Assembly: GCA_022750155.1 (NCBI GenBank)
Contig: JAKIWG010000006.1
Location: 34,008-98,007, forward strand
Direction: 5' to 3'
Length of the DNA stretch: 64,000 nucleotides
Source: Thermoplasmata archaeon
GTDB lineage: Archaea > Thermoplasmatota > Thermoplasmata > Lutacidiplasmatales > UBA184
Of this stretch, positions 25,509 to 34,262 are shown in pieces (the stretch's first letter is position 1; every line of letters begins with the position of its first letter). The translations under genes and the position numbers were made by a program. The notes under the pieces are model-generated. The model ran no database searches and had not been told where the DNA came from. It worked only from the letters and a program-made list of their open reading frames with translations.

Positions 25509-26003
25509 GTGAGACGAACGTCCATCCTCGACGGGCTCGACCGGGCGATCCTGACGGAACTGAACATCGATGCCCGGCGCAGCCACCGTGAGATCGCCCA
25601 TCGTCTGAAGGTCTCCCCCACGACCATCAGCAATCGCGTCGGGCGGCTCGAGCACGACGGGGTGATCAAGGGCTACATTCCGGTCCTCGACGACGAGCTC
25701 GTCGGATGGGACCTTTCCGCCACGATCGGGATCCGCATCTCCAAGGGCAAGCTGCGGGAAGTGGAGGAGCGATTGGCGAAGGACCCGAGGGCCTACGCGA
25801 TCTACGACGTCACCGGCGACTTCGACGCGCTCCTCATCGGCCGATTCCGGGACCGACGCGACCTCGACCGGTTCGTCAAGCACGCCCTGCAGGACCCCCA
25901 GGTCGAACGCACGAACACCCAGGTCGTGCTCAATCGGGTGAAGGAGGACCGGCGCGTTCCGGTCTCGACCCGCCCGGACGAGCGTCCCCCCGGAAACGCC
26001 TAA
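25509..26003 (+). CDS. Lrp/AsnC family transcription regulator
   Basis: The 164-aa protein (GTG start) has an N-terminal winged HTH (LDGLDRAILTELNIDARRSHREIAHRLKVSPTTISNRVGRLEHDGVIKGY, residues about 6-56). An RAM/Lrp ligand-binding domain follows (IYDVTGDFDALLIGRFRDRRDLDRFVKHAL). Size and motifs fit the family. Divergent placement from glnA points to control of nitrogen assimilation and autoregulation. The downstream aldolase gene follows 37 nt later with its own GGGGGAGGG ribosome site and may share the transcript. Confidence 0.93.
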   Translation: MRRTSILDGLDRAILTELNIDARRSHREIAHRLKVSPTTISNRVGRLEHDGVIKGYIPVLDDELVGWDLSATIGIRISKGKLREVEERLAKDPRAYAIYDVTGDFDALLIGRFRDRRDLDRFVKHALQDPQVERTNTQVVLNRVKEDRRVPVSTRPDERPPGNA

Positions 26004-26040
26004 GAGCTCCGGGCCTCGTGTCCGGAGTGGGGGGAGGGCG

Positions 26041-26856
26041 ATGAGCTGGGGATTGCAGAACCGCCTGTCCCGGATGTTTCCGACCCGTTCGGGTCACACC
26101 GTGATGCTGGCGGTCGACCACGGCTATTTCATGGGACCGACCCGCCGGCTCGAGAATGCGCGCGCCACGATCACCCCCCTCGCGCCGTACGCCGACGCCC
26201 TCGCGCTCACGCGCGGGATCCTCCGGACGAGCGTGCCGAGCGATTGCCCCACTCCGATCGTCCTTCGGGTGAGCGGCGGGGCGACGATCCTCCAGGAGGA
26301 CCTCTCCGATGAGACGATCACGACGCCGATCGCTGAGGCCGTCCGCCTGAACTCGAGCGCCGTCGCGCTCTCGGTGTTCGTCGGGTCCCCTCACGAGCAC
26401 CAGACCCTCGCCTCCCTCGCGGACCTCGTCTCCGACGGGGAGGAGGCGGGCATGCCGGTGATGGCCATCACGGCCGTAGGCAAGGAGCTCGACAAGCGGG
26501 ACGCCCGCTACCTCTCCCTCGCCTGCCGAGTGTCGGCCGAGCTCGGTGCCCATCTGGTCAAGACGTACTACTGCGACGGGTTCGAGAAGGTGGTCGAATC
26601 CTGTCCTGTGCCGCTGGTCGTCGCGGGGGGCCCGAAGATGGAGAACGACCGGCAGGCGCTGGAGCTCGCGCACAGCGCGATTTCGCTCGGCGCGAAGGGG
26701 ATCGACATGGGCCGAAACATCTGGCAATCGGACCATCCCGTCGCGATGCTCAAGGCGCTCCGCGCCGTCGTCCACGACCAGGCCACCGTGGACGAGGCGC
26801 TCGACGTCCTGAACGGCGAGAAAGACCGCCACGTGCCCCATCCGCTGGCGACCTGA
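26041..26856 (+). CDS. LsrF/DeoC-LacD-type aldolase or thiolase
   Basis: The 271-aa TIM barrel matches the LsrF pattern closely: WGLQNRLSRMF at the N-terminus, then VMLAVDHGYFMGP, TRGILRTSVP and RLNSSAVALSVFVGS. The Schiff-base lysine strand is AHLVKTYYCDGFEKVVESCPVP, and the end is GIDMGRNIWQSDHPVAMLKALRAVVH. LsrF cleaves phosphorylated 3,4,5-dihydroxy-pentanedione (autoinducer-2 breakdown). Archaeal relatives include 2-amino-3,7-dideoxy-heptulosonate synthase-like and fructose-bisphosphate aldolases, so the physiological substrate is uncertain; no other lsr gene is nearby. It carries a strong Shine-Dalgarno and follows the Lrp gene. Confidence 0.85.
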   Translation: MSWGLQNRLSRMFPTRSGHTVMLAVDHGYFMGPTRRLENARATITPLAPYADALALTRGILRTSVPSDCPTPIVLRVSGGATILQEDLSDETITTPIAEAVRLNSSAVALSVFVGSPHEHQTLASLADLVSDGEEAGMPVMAITAVGKELDKRDARYLSLACRVSAELGAHLVKTYYCDGFEKVVESCPVPLVVAGGPKMENDRQALELAHSAISLGAKGIDMGRNIWQSDHPVAMLKALRAVVHDQATVDEALDVLNGEKDRHVPHPLAT

Positions 26857-26919
26857 GCCGTCGAGGGGATCGGCCGATTCGCAGACCTTATCCCCGCCGT
26901 CCGATACGAAGGCGGGCCT

Positions 26920-27004
26920 GCGGGGATTGCCAAGCTTGGTCAAAGGCGCCAGATTCAGGGTCTGGTCTCGTAGGAGTTCGTGGGTTCGAATCCCTCTCCC
27001 CGCA
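26920..27004 (+). tRNA. tRNA-Leu (anticodon CAG)
   Basis: The acceptor GCGGGGA pairs with TCCCCGC. The anticodon arm is CCAGA-TTCAGGG-TCTGG, giving CAG, and a long type II variable arm (TCTCGTAGGAG) is present. The T-arm GTGGGTTCGAATCCC is canonical. The D-loop contains TTGGTCAAA. The discriminator is A and CCA is not encoded. No intron is visible. Confidence 0.95.
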
Positions 27005-27335
27005 CCCGAACTTCTTGGGATTGCGCCCTCGACACCTACGGCCGAGAGTCCCAATCCCGTCCTAGACGAACCCGGGGGGCGCCTCCGAATTCTCCGTACC
27101 CGACCCTGGTGGGAATGGTGGACGCATCGAATCGCAACGGGTTTCGACCCCGTGGAAACGCCGGGTCGGAGGGGCGGAGGATCCCGGCCCCCCTTCGGGC
27201 TCGTCCTCCGCTCCGCCCCCTGGAAGAGGAGTCCCGGGCGCGCGCTGACTTCAAGGATTCTCACCGCGATGCGCACTCGCGCATCGGCGTGCGCACTCGG
27301 CCCTCGGACGACTCCTCGCTCCGGGGGGGACCGAG
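27005..27335. other. Intergenic stretch between tRNA-Leu and phosphoesterase
   Basis: About 330 bases. The track ORF 26980-28443 reads in frame through part of the tRNA and this stretch, but the N-terminal residues are Arg/Pro-rich filler and a strong TATA box sits at its end. I see an imperfect inverted repeat (TTGGGATTG with CCCAATCCC, 27013-27055) just after the tRNA that could be a terminator or processing signal, and nothing else. Confidence 0.45.
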
Positions 27336-27347
27336 CGATATATATCG
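27336..27347 (+). promoter_or_regulatory. TATA box of the phosphoesterase gene
   Basis: CGATATATATCG is the strongest TATA element in the window and is itself palindromic. Its centre lies about 28 nt before the ATG at 27370, as expected for a leaderless transcript. Confidence 0.75.
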
Positions 27348-27369
27348 GGAATCCGACGATTTCCCTACC

Positions 27370-28443
27370 ATGCCCGCGCGAGGCCGCTCGGCCCCCCGAC
27401 CGGCCGCCGCCGTCCCCGGCGCATGGCCGATCTCAAGCATCGTGATCGTCTTCCAGGAGAATCACACCTACGACAACTACTTCGGGACCTACCCGAGGGG
27501 CGACGGGACCTCCGGAAAGCCGATCGCCCTTCCCGCGGTCCCCGGGGGTCCTCCCAGCGTCACGCCGTTCCACGCGTCCAACCCTCCGTCGAGCGACCTC
27601 AACCACAGCTGGCCGACGGCCCACGCCGACTACGACGGCGGCAAGATGGACGGGTTCGTCTACGCGGAGCGGACCTCGGAGACGATGGGAGTCTACTACG
27701 GGAGCGACATCCCGCGGTACTTCGCCGCCGCCGACGAGTACGTGCTCTGCGACCGGTACTTCTCCTCCGTCATGAGCCAGAGCGCGCCCAACCACCTCCA
27801 CCTCCTGGCCGGGACCGCGGGTGGACTCCTCGACAACCACGTTCCGGCGACGTTGCCGTTTCCGCCCATCTTCGAGCAGCTGGACGCGAAGAATGTCTCC
27901 TGGGGACTCTACAGCGACTACACGAACTGGTACACGAGCTTCGACTACGTCCAGCGGAACGCCCCGGCGCGGGCGCGAATTCGGTCGGCCGCGCAGTTCG
28001 AGAAGGACCTGGCGGGGGGAAGCCTCCCCCAGGTATCTTGGATCATGGGGGCCGGCCACAATGCCACGGAGCACCCCACCGAGGACATCACGGTCGGCGA
28101 AACGTTGGTCGCCGACCAGATCGTCAACCCGATCGGACGGAGCGGTTACTGGAAGGGCGTGGCGATCTTCATCACATGGGACGACTACGGCGGACGCTAC
28201 GACCACGTCGCCCCACCCGTCGTCGACCAGTGGGGCTACGGGTTCCGGGTCCCCTGCCTGGTCGTTTCCCCTTACGCCCGGCCCGCCTTCATCGACTCGA
28301 CGGTCCACGACCACACGTCGATCCTCCGGTTCGTGGAGAACCAGTACGGATTGACCCCACTGAGCACGCGGGACCGGAACGCGGACGACATGACCTCGGC
28401 GTTCGATTTCACCGTCCCGGGACGGCCGTTCGTGCCGATCTGA
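27370..28443 (+). CDS. Phosphoesterase family protein (phospholipase C/acid phosphatase type)
   Basis: The 357-aa protein carries the full family set. [15 protein letters not shown] holds metal ligands and the nucleophile region, [20 protein letters not shown] and [14 protein letters not shown] follow, and [26 protein letters not shown] and [11 protein letters not shown] complete it. Relatives include bacterial phospholipase C and AcpA acid phosphatases acting on phosphomonoesters or phospholipids. I start at ATG 27370 (28 nt after a strong TATA box), which shortens the track ORF by 130 residues. With that start there is no cleavable signal peptide, which is odd because most relatives are exported; location is unresolved. 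Confidence 0.88.
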   Translation: MPARGRSAPRPAAAVPGAWPISSIVIVFQENHTYDNYFGTYPRGDGTSGKPIALPAVPGGPPSVTPFHASNPPSSDLNHSWPTAHADYDGGKMDGFVYAERTSETMGVYYGSDIPRYFAAADEYVLCDRYFSSVMSQSAPNHLHLLAGTAGGLLDNHVPATLPFPPIFEQLDAKNVSWGLYSDYTNWYTSFDYVQRNAPARARIRSAAQFEKDLAGGSLPQVSWIMGAGHNATEHPTEDITVGETLVADQIVNPIGRSGYWKGVAIFITWDDYGGRYDHVAPPVVDQWGYGFRVPCLVVSPYARPAFIDSTVHDHTSILRFVENQYGLTPLSTRDRNADDMTSAFDFTVPGRPFVPI

Positions 28444-28580
28444 CCGTTAGGCAGGGCCCCCAGCGCCTGACCCGCGCCGTCCGTGCCCTCGCGACCCTTG
28501 TGCGGGGCTCGAGGTTTCCACGTGGGAGCATGCCCTCGAGTGAGGGGTCGAGCAATCCACCGATCCGCGGCCCGTACTCC

Positions 28581-29411
28581 CTAGGCCGGCGGCGCGTAGA
28601 CACACGCCGCGGCCGATGCCGGATGTGCCAGCGCCTCGGCCGGCTGGACGATCCCGTTCATGAAGTAGGCATATTGCACGGTGGTCGGGAACTGCGCGTC
28701 GCCGCCGATCCACGCATCGTTCGCGTCGAAGTAGTCCCGGTAGACCACGCCGAAGTTGGAGCACGGGTCGCCGACCTCCGGGTTCGAAGAATCCGCACGG
28801 GGGTCGACCACGAGTTCGGCGATCTCATGGGAGAGCGCGAGGGCGTAGACGTCCGCGGCGTCGTCCAACGTGAACCCGGACCCGCCCGCATTCACGGTGA
28901 GGTACGGTAGACTGGCGAGGCTGTGGTACCCGAGTATCCCGAGCGTCCCTCGGGCGTCGGTGTTCAGCACACCGGTCGGGGGATTGAAGACGGCGAGCGC
29001 GTCGGTCGAAGGGACGGCGTTCCCCCTCGCGTACTGGTTCAGCCACCCTTGGAGGTCGGCGTCCCCATAGGTGTAGAATCCACTGGCGGCGTCCTTCGAT
29101 CCCCCAAGCGGGGCCGAGAGGATCCCGAGATTCGGGTCGACGGCGACCTGGTTCGGACCGTACAGTCGGGCGTACGCGGAGGTGTGCGGCACGATTCGGC
29201 GGGCGTACTCGACCGCCCGCGTGTAGTCTCCCGCGTTGACCGCGAAGGTCGACCCGTTTGGCGCCTGAAAGGTCAGCTGGACGAAATGGATCGTGCCCAT
29301 GAACAGGGAGCCCACGGGGCTGGAGCGGACGCCGGCCATCGGCGCGCCGGCCCCGAGGCGTGCCCTGGCGGTCGACGTCTTGAGCGCGCGGGTGCCGCAT
29401 CTTCGCTCCAT
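28581..29411 (-). CDS. Putative HExxE-type metalloprotein of unknown function
   Basis: The 276-aa product (from ATG 29411) contains YALALSHEIAELVVDPRADS near residue 190. The string 'sHEiaE.v.DP' resembles zinc-protease-like proteins with HExxE plus downstream ligands, and GDPCSNFGVVYRD follows. The N-terminal half has FVQLTFQAPNGSTFAVNAGD and a beta-rich region. No signal peptide or TM is visible. Alternative in-frame starts are ATG 29339 and ATG 29300. An ATTCAAAT element is 25-30 nt before 29411. The proteolytic function is unproven. Confidence 0.6.
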   Translation of the reverse strand: MERRCGTRALKTSTARARLGAGAPMAGVRSSPVGSLFMGTIHFVQLTFQAPNGSTFAVNAGDYTRAVEYARRIVPHTSAYARLYGPNQVAVDPNLGILSAPLGGSKDAASGFYTYGDADLQGWLNQYARGNAVPSTDALAVFNPPTGVLNTDARGTLGILGYHSLASLPYLTVNAGGSGFTLDDAADVYALALSHEIAELVVDPRADSSNPEVGDPCSNFGVVYRDYFDANDAWIGGDAQFPTTVQYAYFMNGIVQPAEALAHPASAAACVYAPPA

Positions 29412-29838
29412 ACTCCCCGAATCCGAACGCGGGATTTGAATCCTCTCCGTGGAGATCCCGGATCCGTGGGCCCGGGGTCGGGACGTGCGATGCTCCGACG
29501 CCCCGCCACGACGTTTTCGGCTCGAGGAGGCCGGCCCCACGGTCGGCCGCGTCTCGGCTCCCAAACCCCATCCACTTCCCAGCGTGGCCATTGACCGGGG
29601 GCACAGCTCGGATCAGGGCGCCGCACGCCCGCCCATGTCGAGTGGGTCCGGGGCTGGTCGGACCGGGGCGGCGCGGCGCGCCCTCCTCCTCACCACGACG
29701 TGTCCCGAGCCCCATCGACCCACAGATCGAGCGGGGCGAAGTCGCCGAACGACGCGGCCACCAGACGGCGCCCGCGAGGGTCCCCGGTGACGGCGCGGTC
29801 TGCGTCAACCCCAAGAGGTCGGCCACGGTGCCCCACCG
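29412..29838. other. Divergent intergenic region, no gene seen
   Basis: About 430 bases separate the divergent HExxE and crotonase genes. The ORFs within (for example 29591-29905) are Arg/Pro/Ser-rich and overlap the crotonase start in another frame. The minus-strand promoter of the HExxE gene appears to be the ATTCAAAT patch near 29435-29445. I see nothing that clearly serves as the crotonase promoter. Confidence 0.4.
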
Positions 29839-30630
29839 ATGCCCGTCGGGTTCGAGATCGAGGGGCACGTGGCGTGGATCACCCTTAACCGGCCCGAAGC
29901 GCTGAACGCGATCGACCCGGAGTCCCACGCCGACCTTGTGGCCGCGTGGAAGCGATTCCGTCACGATGAGGCGCTCCGGGTCGCGGTCTTGACGGGAGCC
30001 GGGGACAAGGCGTTCTGTGCCGGCGTCGACCTCAAGCGGATGGGCGAGTTCTACGCGGGGGCCGCTGGCGGCCAACGCCTCGAGGTATGGAACCGCGAAC
30101 CGGGGATCGGAGGGATCACCCGGAACCTGGAGGTCGGCAAGCCGGTCATCGCCGCCGTCAATGGGATCTGCCTGGGGGGCGGGCTCGAGCTCGCGCTGGC
30201 CTGCGACATCCGAGTCGCGAGCGAGAACGCCACGTTCGGCCTCCCCGAGGTCCGCTGGGCCATCATTCCCGGGCAGGGCGGGACCCAGCGGCTTCCGCGG
30301 GCGATTCCCGAGTCCGTCGCCCTCGAGATGATCCTTTCGGGGCAGCCGATCGACGCCAAGCGTGCCGCATCGGTCGGCCTCGTCAGCCAGGTGTACCCTC
30401 TCGCCCGCCTGCGGGCCGAGGCCGGGGCGATCGCGAGCACCATTGCCGGACATCCGCCCCGGGTGGTCCGAGCCGCCCTCGACGCCGTCCGACGGGGAAA
30501 GGCGCTCCCCCTCGCCGAAGGGCTGCGGCTCGAGCAGGAGCTGGCCGATCCACTAAGGGACAGCCCGGACAACCGCGAGGCGCGGGCCGCGTTCCGCGAG
30601 AAACGACCCCCCCGATGGGCCGACGGTTGA
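29839..30630 (+). CDS. Enoyl-CoA hydratase/isomerase (crotonase) family protein
   Basis: The 263-aa protein has the crotonase fold signatures: AWITLNRPEALNAIDPE at the N-terminus, GDKAFCAGVDLKRMGE for the oxyanion hole, then GKPVIAAVNGICLGGGLELALACDIRVAS. ATFGLPEVRWAIIPGQGGTQRLPR carries the glutamate expected of hydratases (LPEV), and EMILSGQPIDAKRAASVGLVSQV closes the core. It probably acts on 2-enoyl-CoA esters in fatty or amino acid breakdown. No other beta-oxidation gene is adjacent. The start ATG at 29839 gives the usual family N-terminus. Confidence 0.9.
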   Translation: MPVGFEIEGHVAWITLNRPEALNAIDPESHADLVAAWKRFRHDEALRVAVLTGAGDKAFCAGVDLKRMGEFYAGAAGGQRLEVWNREPGIGGITRNLEVGKPVIAAVNGICLGGGLELALACDIRVASENATFGLPEVRWAIIPGQGGTQRLPRAIPESVALEMILSGQPIDAKRAASVGLVSQVYPLARLRAEAGAIASTIAGHPPRVVRAALDAVRRGKALPLAEGLRLEQELADPLRDSPDNREARAAFREKRPPRWADG

Positions 30631-30650
30631 GGCCGTCGGCCTGAACGGAG

Positions 30651-31157
30651 TCAGTCGCCGGACTCGAGCTCGGCGCACGTGGCGCGGGTGAATCGTTCGA
30701 GCAGCTGCGCCCCGACCTCGGAGCGGGCGTGGGCCAGGAGGGTGGCGGGGGGGGACGTTCCGCACTCCATCCGGAACTCAGTGCCTCCCTGGGTCACGCT
30801 CGCCACCGACGCGGAGGCGTCCGCGTGGGAGAGGCGAGGCAGTATCAACAGATGCAACCAGGCATCGGGCTCGCCGACCGGCGCTCCGCCGACCGGTTTC
30901 GGGGACCAGTCGATCCGTCGACGCCAGCCGATCGTGCCCGGTGACGCGAACCCGGAGGGAATGTCCAACACCGGACCGATCCGGAAGCCCGTGAACTCCC
31001 GGCGCTCGGCCACGTGGAGCCCGGCCTCGTCGAAATCCTCCCTCAGCCCTTCGATGCGCTCCCGCTCGACGGCGACCGGGGGCGGGGACCCGGTGGGAGG
31101 GCTCGGGGTACCTTTCGAATTCGGGCCGCGGTGGGCTCGGTATGGGGGTACCGCCAT
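30651..31157 (-). CDS. Hypothetical protein
   Basis: This 168-aa protein (ATG 31157) is not recognised. It looks soluble and alpha/beta. VAVERERIEGLREDFDEAGLHVAERREFTGFRIGPVLDIP is followed by tryptophan-containing strands (GTIGWRRRIDWSPKP), AWLHLLILPRLSHADASASVASVTQGGTEFRME and a helical end (HARSEVGAQLLERFTRATCAELES). Two cysteines are present. It is convergent with the crotonase gene (20 nt between stops). The composition is protein-like, so it is probably real. Confidence 0.55.
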   Translation of the reverse strand: MAVPPYRAHRGPNSKGTPSPPTGSPPPVAVERERIEGLREDFDEAGLHVAERREFTGFRIGPVLDIPSGFASPGTIGWRRRIDWSPKPVGGAPVGEPDAWLHLLILPRLSHADASASVASVTQGGTEFRMECGTSPPATLLAHARSEVGAQLLERFTRATCAELESGD

Positions 31158-31267
31158 GGAACGAACCCGGACCGGGCACCGACTACAAGAATCCCGCGCT
31201 CCGCCCACGGGAGCTTCGCGCGGGGCCCGGACGATTTCCCGCTACGCGGCGGGGCCGCCCGAGGAAC

Positions 31268-33808
31268 CTAGCGGGCGCGTGGGGAGGCGAGCCGTTGGGG
31301 CCAGGCCCTGCGGGCCAGGAGGCCGAAGATGGCCGCACTGAGCAGCGCTCCTGGGGAGAGCACGAGGAGCTCCAGCGGCCAGCCCGAGCCGGGCAACAGA
31401 TGGAACGCCAACGGGGGCGTCCCGTTCGCCCTCAGCGCGCACACCCCCGGGATGGAGCACGGCGGAGTGCGGTTGAGCAGGAGAAACACCGGGGGCAGGG
31501 TTCCGGAGGAAGTGAGTATCACGAGCGTCGTGGCGCTCTCGTAGCCGGGGGCCGAACCGACCACCACCGCGGGACCAGGCGGTCGGAGGTCGGTGAACAC
31601 GGCCGCTCCGGTGGGGCCGGTGGTCGCCGACGCGTTCGGCGCGACGGTGACCGTCCCGCCCGCGATCGGATTACGGCTCTGTCGGTCGTCAAGCCACACC
31701 GTGAGGTTGGCGCCTCCCGGGGGTCCCAGGGAGAGTTTCCAGGTCGTGGTCTGGATCCACGGGTGGTAGGCGGGGCCGTAGGTGAGGTTTGCGAATCCGG
31801 GGGCCGATACGGTGACGCTGAAGTTCTCGGCGCCGACGGTCAGGTTGAACCACCCTCCGCGGCCGGTCTCGAACGACAGGGGAGCGAACGAGCCCGGGTC
31901 GAGGGGGCTCAGGAGTCCGCGAGCGCCGACCACCGGGGTTCCGTCTGAGTTCCGTACGACCTCAATCCGGAGCGGGCCGCTCGCCCGCAGGGTGAGGTTC
32001 ACCGACACATTCGCGTTCGGAGGAGTGAGTACCGAACTGTTGGCGCCCGAGAACCCCGGGAGGGAGCCACCGAAGGTCAACCACCCGCCCGCGAACGGCA
32101 GCTGGAGGGGGCCCAGCTGGCCGGCGGCGTCGCAGGTCCCGAGGATCACGCTGGCGTCGAGCGTGACCGTCACGTCGGCAAGGGGGAACCGGTTCGACGC
32201 CGCGTCCGAACCCCAGCAGTGCACGGTGGCCGTGGGGAGATCCGTGAGGAGGACGGTCAAGCGCGCGGAGGGGAGATGAGGCGCAGTGAACGGGACCGTC
32301 CGGGAGTAGTAGCCCGCGTGGGACACCGTCACGTTCCACCCGATGCCCGGGGAGACGTCCAGGGAAAGACTCCCCGTCGGGCCGGTCGACTGGGGGGCCG
32401 GGCTGCACGGGCCGTTGAACAGGACCGAGGCGCCGTCGATGGCCGCCGAGGTGGCGCGGTCCAGGACCGTGACGTTGAGCGCCGTCGATGGGCTCGGACA
32501 GGTGGGCGGCGGCGGGTTGGTGCCGTTGCCGAGCTTCGGGATGTAGCAGTTGGGCCATGGGGAGCCGGGGGATTGGAGCAGCCAGGTGAACGCCGGCAAC
32601 CCCGCGAGGGAGGGGCTCGCCGACCAAATCCACATCCCCGCACAGTTGCTCTCCTCCGGCTCGGCGACCGTCGGGTCGTAGAGGGGTGGGGGTGCGCCGT
32701 CCACGCCCAGCCGCGTCCACCGACCGGCGGCGGGGTCGAAGGTATACGTATCTCCGAACGCGATCGGTCCGAGGGGTCCCGGATGGAATCCCCCGAACAG
32801 CGTCGCGTCGTTCACCGTCGGGTCCCACATGAACGCCGGCGACGCCCGCGGGGCGATGACCGCACCGGTCGTGTTCACGACGCGCCACGCGCTCGCCCCC
32901 AGCTGGTAGGACCATACCGAGGACGAACAGACCTCGCCACACCCCCCGAACAAGTAGAAGGTGTCGTCGACCGGGTCGAAGACCATCTCGGAACCGAACA
33001 TCGGGGCCGGGGCGCCCGCGAGCGCCAGCCGGCTCCAGGCCAACGTCGACAGGTTGAGGAGCCACGTGTCGTTCCAGAGGGCCGCCCCCGTGGAACCTCC
33101 GAATCGGAATGACGGGTCGACCCCTCCTTCCAGGAGGGCGACCCCTCGGGCCGGGTCGATGGCCATCGCGGCGTTCTCGCGCGCCGACGGGGCCGGTCCT
33201 CCGGTCACGTTCCTCCAGCTCTGGGTAGGGAAGTCGAACACCCAGGTGTCGTTGGCCACCGCCTGGGTCGCGATGTCCGTGATCCCGCCGAAGATCGTCC
33301 CGATCCCGAGCGCGGCGTCCGAGACGTAGGACATGTTCGCCCGCGCCGATGGGGAGACGCTCGGAGGCAGTTCCCACTCCGACCAGTTGAATTCGGTGGC
33401 GTTGTACTCGATCGTGACGTTGCCGAGCGTCCCGCTTCCGAACCCCCCGAAGATCGTCAGGTTGTTGGTGCGATCGTCCGTCAGGAACGCGCCGCCCTCC
33501 CCCTGGGTGTTGTTGTTGTTCCCTGCGCCGTAGATCCACCACCCCGTCAGCCAGTTGTACGCTCCGGAGGCCGACGCGGGGGCGAGCGCGCGGGCCGCCA
33601 CTCGGTGCACTCCGGGGGGTTCGGGGCCGTGGGAGGATGCGATATGGAGGTGGACCCCGGGGGGAGTGAACGAGGGGCTGGCCCGAACTCCGGCGGCCCG
33701 CGGCAGCGGGAACGCGGAGGAGATCGCGAAGCAGACGACGAGGACGACCAGCCCCCATCGTGCCGGGAGGCCCCGGTGGCCCGGCCGCCGAAGAGGCGTC
33801 GCGCTCAT
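31268..33808 (-). CDS. Kelch-type beta-propeller surface protein with CarboxypepD_reg-like repeats
   Basis: The 846-aa protein starts at ATG 33808 (signal peptide LVVLVVCFAISSAFPLPRAAGV). Residues about 80-410 hold Kelch repeats (LTIFGGFGSGTLGN, LYLFGGCGEV-like, ATLFGGFHPGPLGP, then DTYTFDPAAGRWTRL). Three or four carboxypeptidase-regulatory-like/Ig modules follow (TALNVTVLDRATSAAIDGASVLFNG and DRQSRNPIAGGTVTVAPNASATTG). A C-terminal TM (WPLELLVLSPGALLSAAIFGLLA) has a short basic tail. It is an extracellular protein anchored at its C-terminus. Kelch propellers usually bind proteins or sugars, and the ligand is unknown. Its ATG overlaps the stop of the thioredoxin-like gene. Confidence 0.82.
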   Translation of the reverse strand: MSATPLRRPGHRGLPARWGLVVLVVCFAISSAFPLPRAAGVRASPSFTPPGVHLHIASSHGPEPPGVHRVAARALAPASASGAYNWLTGWWIYGAGNNNNTQGEGGAFLTDDRTNNLTIFGGFGSGTLGNVTIEYNATEFNWSEWELPPSVSPSARANMSYVSDAALGIGTIFGGITDIATQAVANDTWVFDFPTQSWRNVTGGPAPSARENAAMAIDPARGVALLEGGVDPSFRFGGSTGAALWNDTWLLNLSTLAWSRLALAGAPAPMFGSEMVFDPVDDTFYLFGGCGEVCSSSVWSYQLGASAWRVVNTTGAVIAPRASPAFMWDPTVNDATLFGGFHPGPLGPIAFGDTYTFDPAAGRWTRLGVDGAPPPLYDPTVAEPEESNCAGMWIWSASPSLAGLPAFTWLLQSPGSPWPNCYIPKLGNGTNPPPPTCPSPSTALNVTVLDRATSAAIDGASVLFNGPCSPAPQSTGPTGSLSLDVSPGIGWNVTVSHAGYYSRTVPFTAPHLPSARLTVLLTDLPTATVHCWGSDAASNRFPLADVTVTLDASVILGTCDAAGQLGPLQLPFAGGWLTFGGSLPGFSGANSSVLTPPNANVSVNLTLRASGPLRIEVVRNSDGTPVVGARGLLSPLDPGSFAPLSFETGRGGWFNLTVGAENFSVTVSAPGFANLTYGPAYHPWIQTTTWKLSLGPPGGANLTVWLDDRQSRNPIAGGTVTVAPNASATTGPTGAAVFTDLRPPGPAVVVGSAPGYESATTLVILTSSGTLPPVFLLLNRTPPCSIPGVCALRANGTPPLAFHLLPGSGWPLELLVLSPGALLSAAIFGLLARRAWPQRLASPRAR

Positions 33809-34158
33809 CGGTGGACGCCCTCCTGGGCGATCCGCCGGGGATCCCCCGTCAGCAGCTTCGTCCACGAGGCGCGGGTGGAAGCGAGGGACCCCGGGGTACC
33901 GGTCAGGAGATGCTGGATGCGTCCGTTGCTCCACTCGAGGAACACTTGGGGGATCAGGTAGTCCTCGGTCCAGTCGCCGTGCGCCTCCACGAGATGGTCG
34001 GCGAGCCGCTCCTGCTCCCGGACGTCGATGTCGAGCAGTCGTAGCGGGACCTCGAGCTTCTTCGCGAGGAGCGGAGCCCGCTCGGTCGACATCGGGGTGG
34101 AGTGCGGACACCAGTCCGCGTAGACGAGGTCGAGCCGTACCGGCTTCGGTTCGGTCAT
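33805..34158 (-). CDS. Thioredoxin-like protein with CxxS active site
   Basis: The 117-aa protein has a thioredoxin fold. VRLDLVYADWCPHSTPMSTERAPLLAKKLEV gives CPHS in place of the usual CxxC; LRLLDIDVREQERLADHL and the cis-proline strand LIPQVFLEWSNGRIQHLLTG follow. With a single cysteine it could act as a monothiol isomerase or deglutathionylase-like protein, or bind partners, rather than a classical reductase. A strong GTAGGAGGTC ribosome site precedes the ATG. It overlaps the Kelch protein gene by 4 nt, suggesting co-expression. Confidence 0.78.
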   Translation of the reverse strand: MTEPKPVRLDLVYADWCPHSTPMSTERAPLLAKKLEVPLRLLDIDVREQERLADHLVEAHGDWTEDYLIPQVFLEWSNGRIQHLLTGTPGSLASTRASWTKLLTGDPRRIAQEGVHR

Positions 34159-34230
34159 CCCCGACCTCCTACCCCCCTAGGCTCCCGAGAAGCCTTGAGG
34201 ATGCCTTCTCAGGTCGCAGCGCGGCCGCCC

Positions 34231-34240
34231 GCTCAAATAC
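34231..34240 (+). promoter_or_regulatory. TATA-like element of the Fur-like gene
   Basis: GCTCAAATAC is centred 27 nt before the ATG at 34263, matching the CTCAAATAC / CTCTAATACC type seen before other leaderless genes here. Confidence 0.5.
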
Positions 34241-34262
34241 CGGCGCCGCGGTCGGCCGCCCG

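Noticed and set aside
27120-27175. Second tRNA-like T-loop (GGGTTTCGACCCC) after tRNA-Leu
   Set aside because: The T-loop spacing is wrong and no partner arms are present.
26980-27369. N-terminal extension of the phosphoesterase ORF
   Set aside because: It reads through the 3' end of tRNA-Leu and a TATA box. The residues are filler-like, and the family start fits the ATG at 27370.
29405-29460. tRNA-like T-arm (GGATTCAAATCC) on the minus strand
   Set aside because: No matching acceptor, D-arm or anticodon arm. The A/T patch is better explained as the promoter of the HExxE gene.
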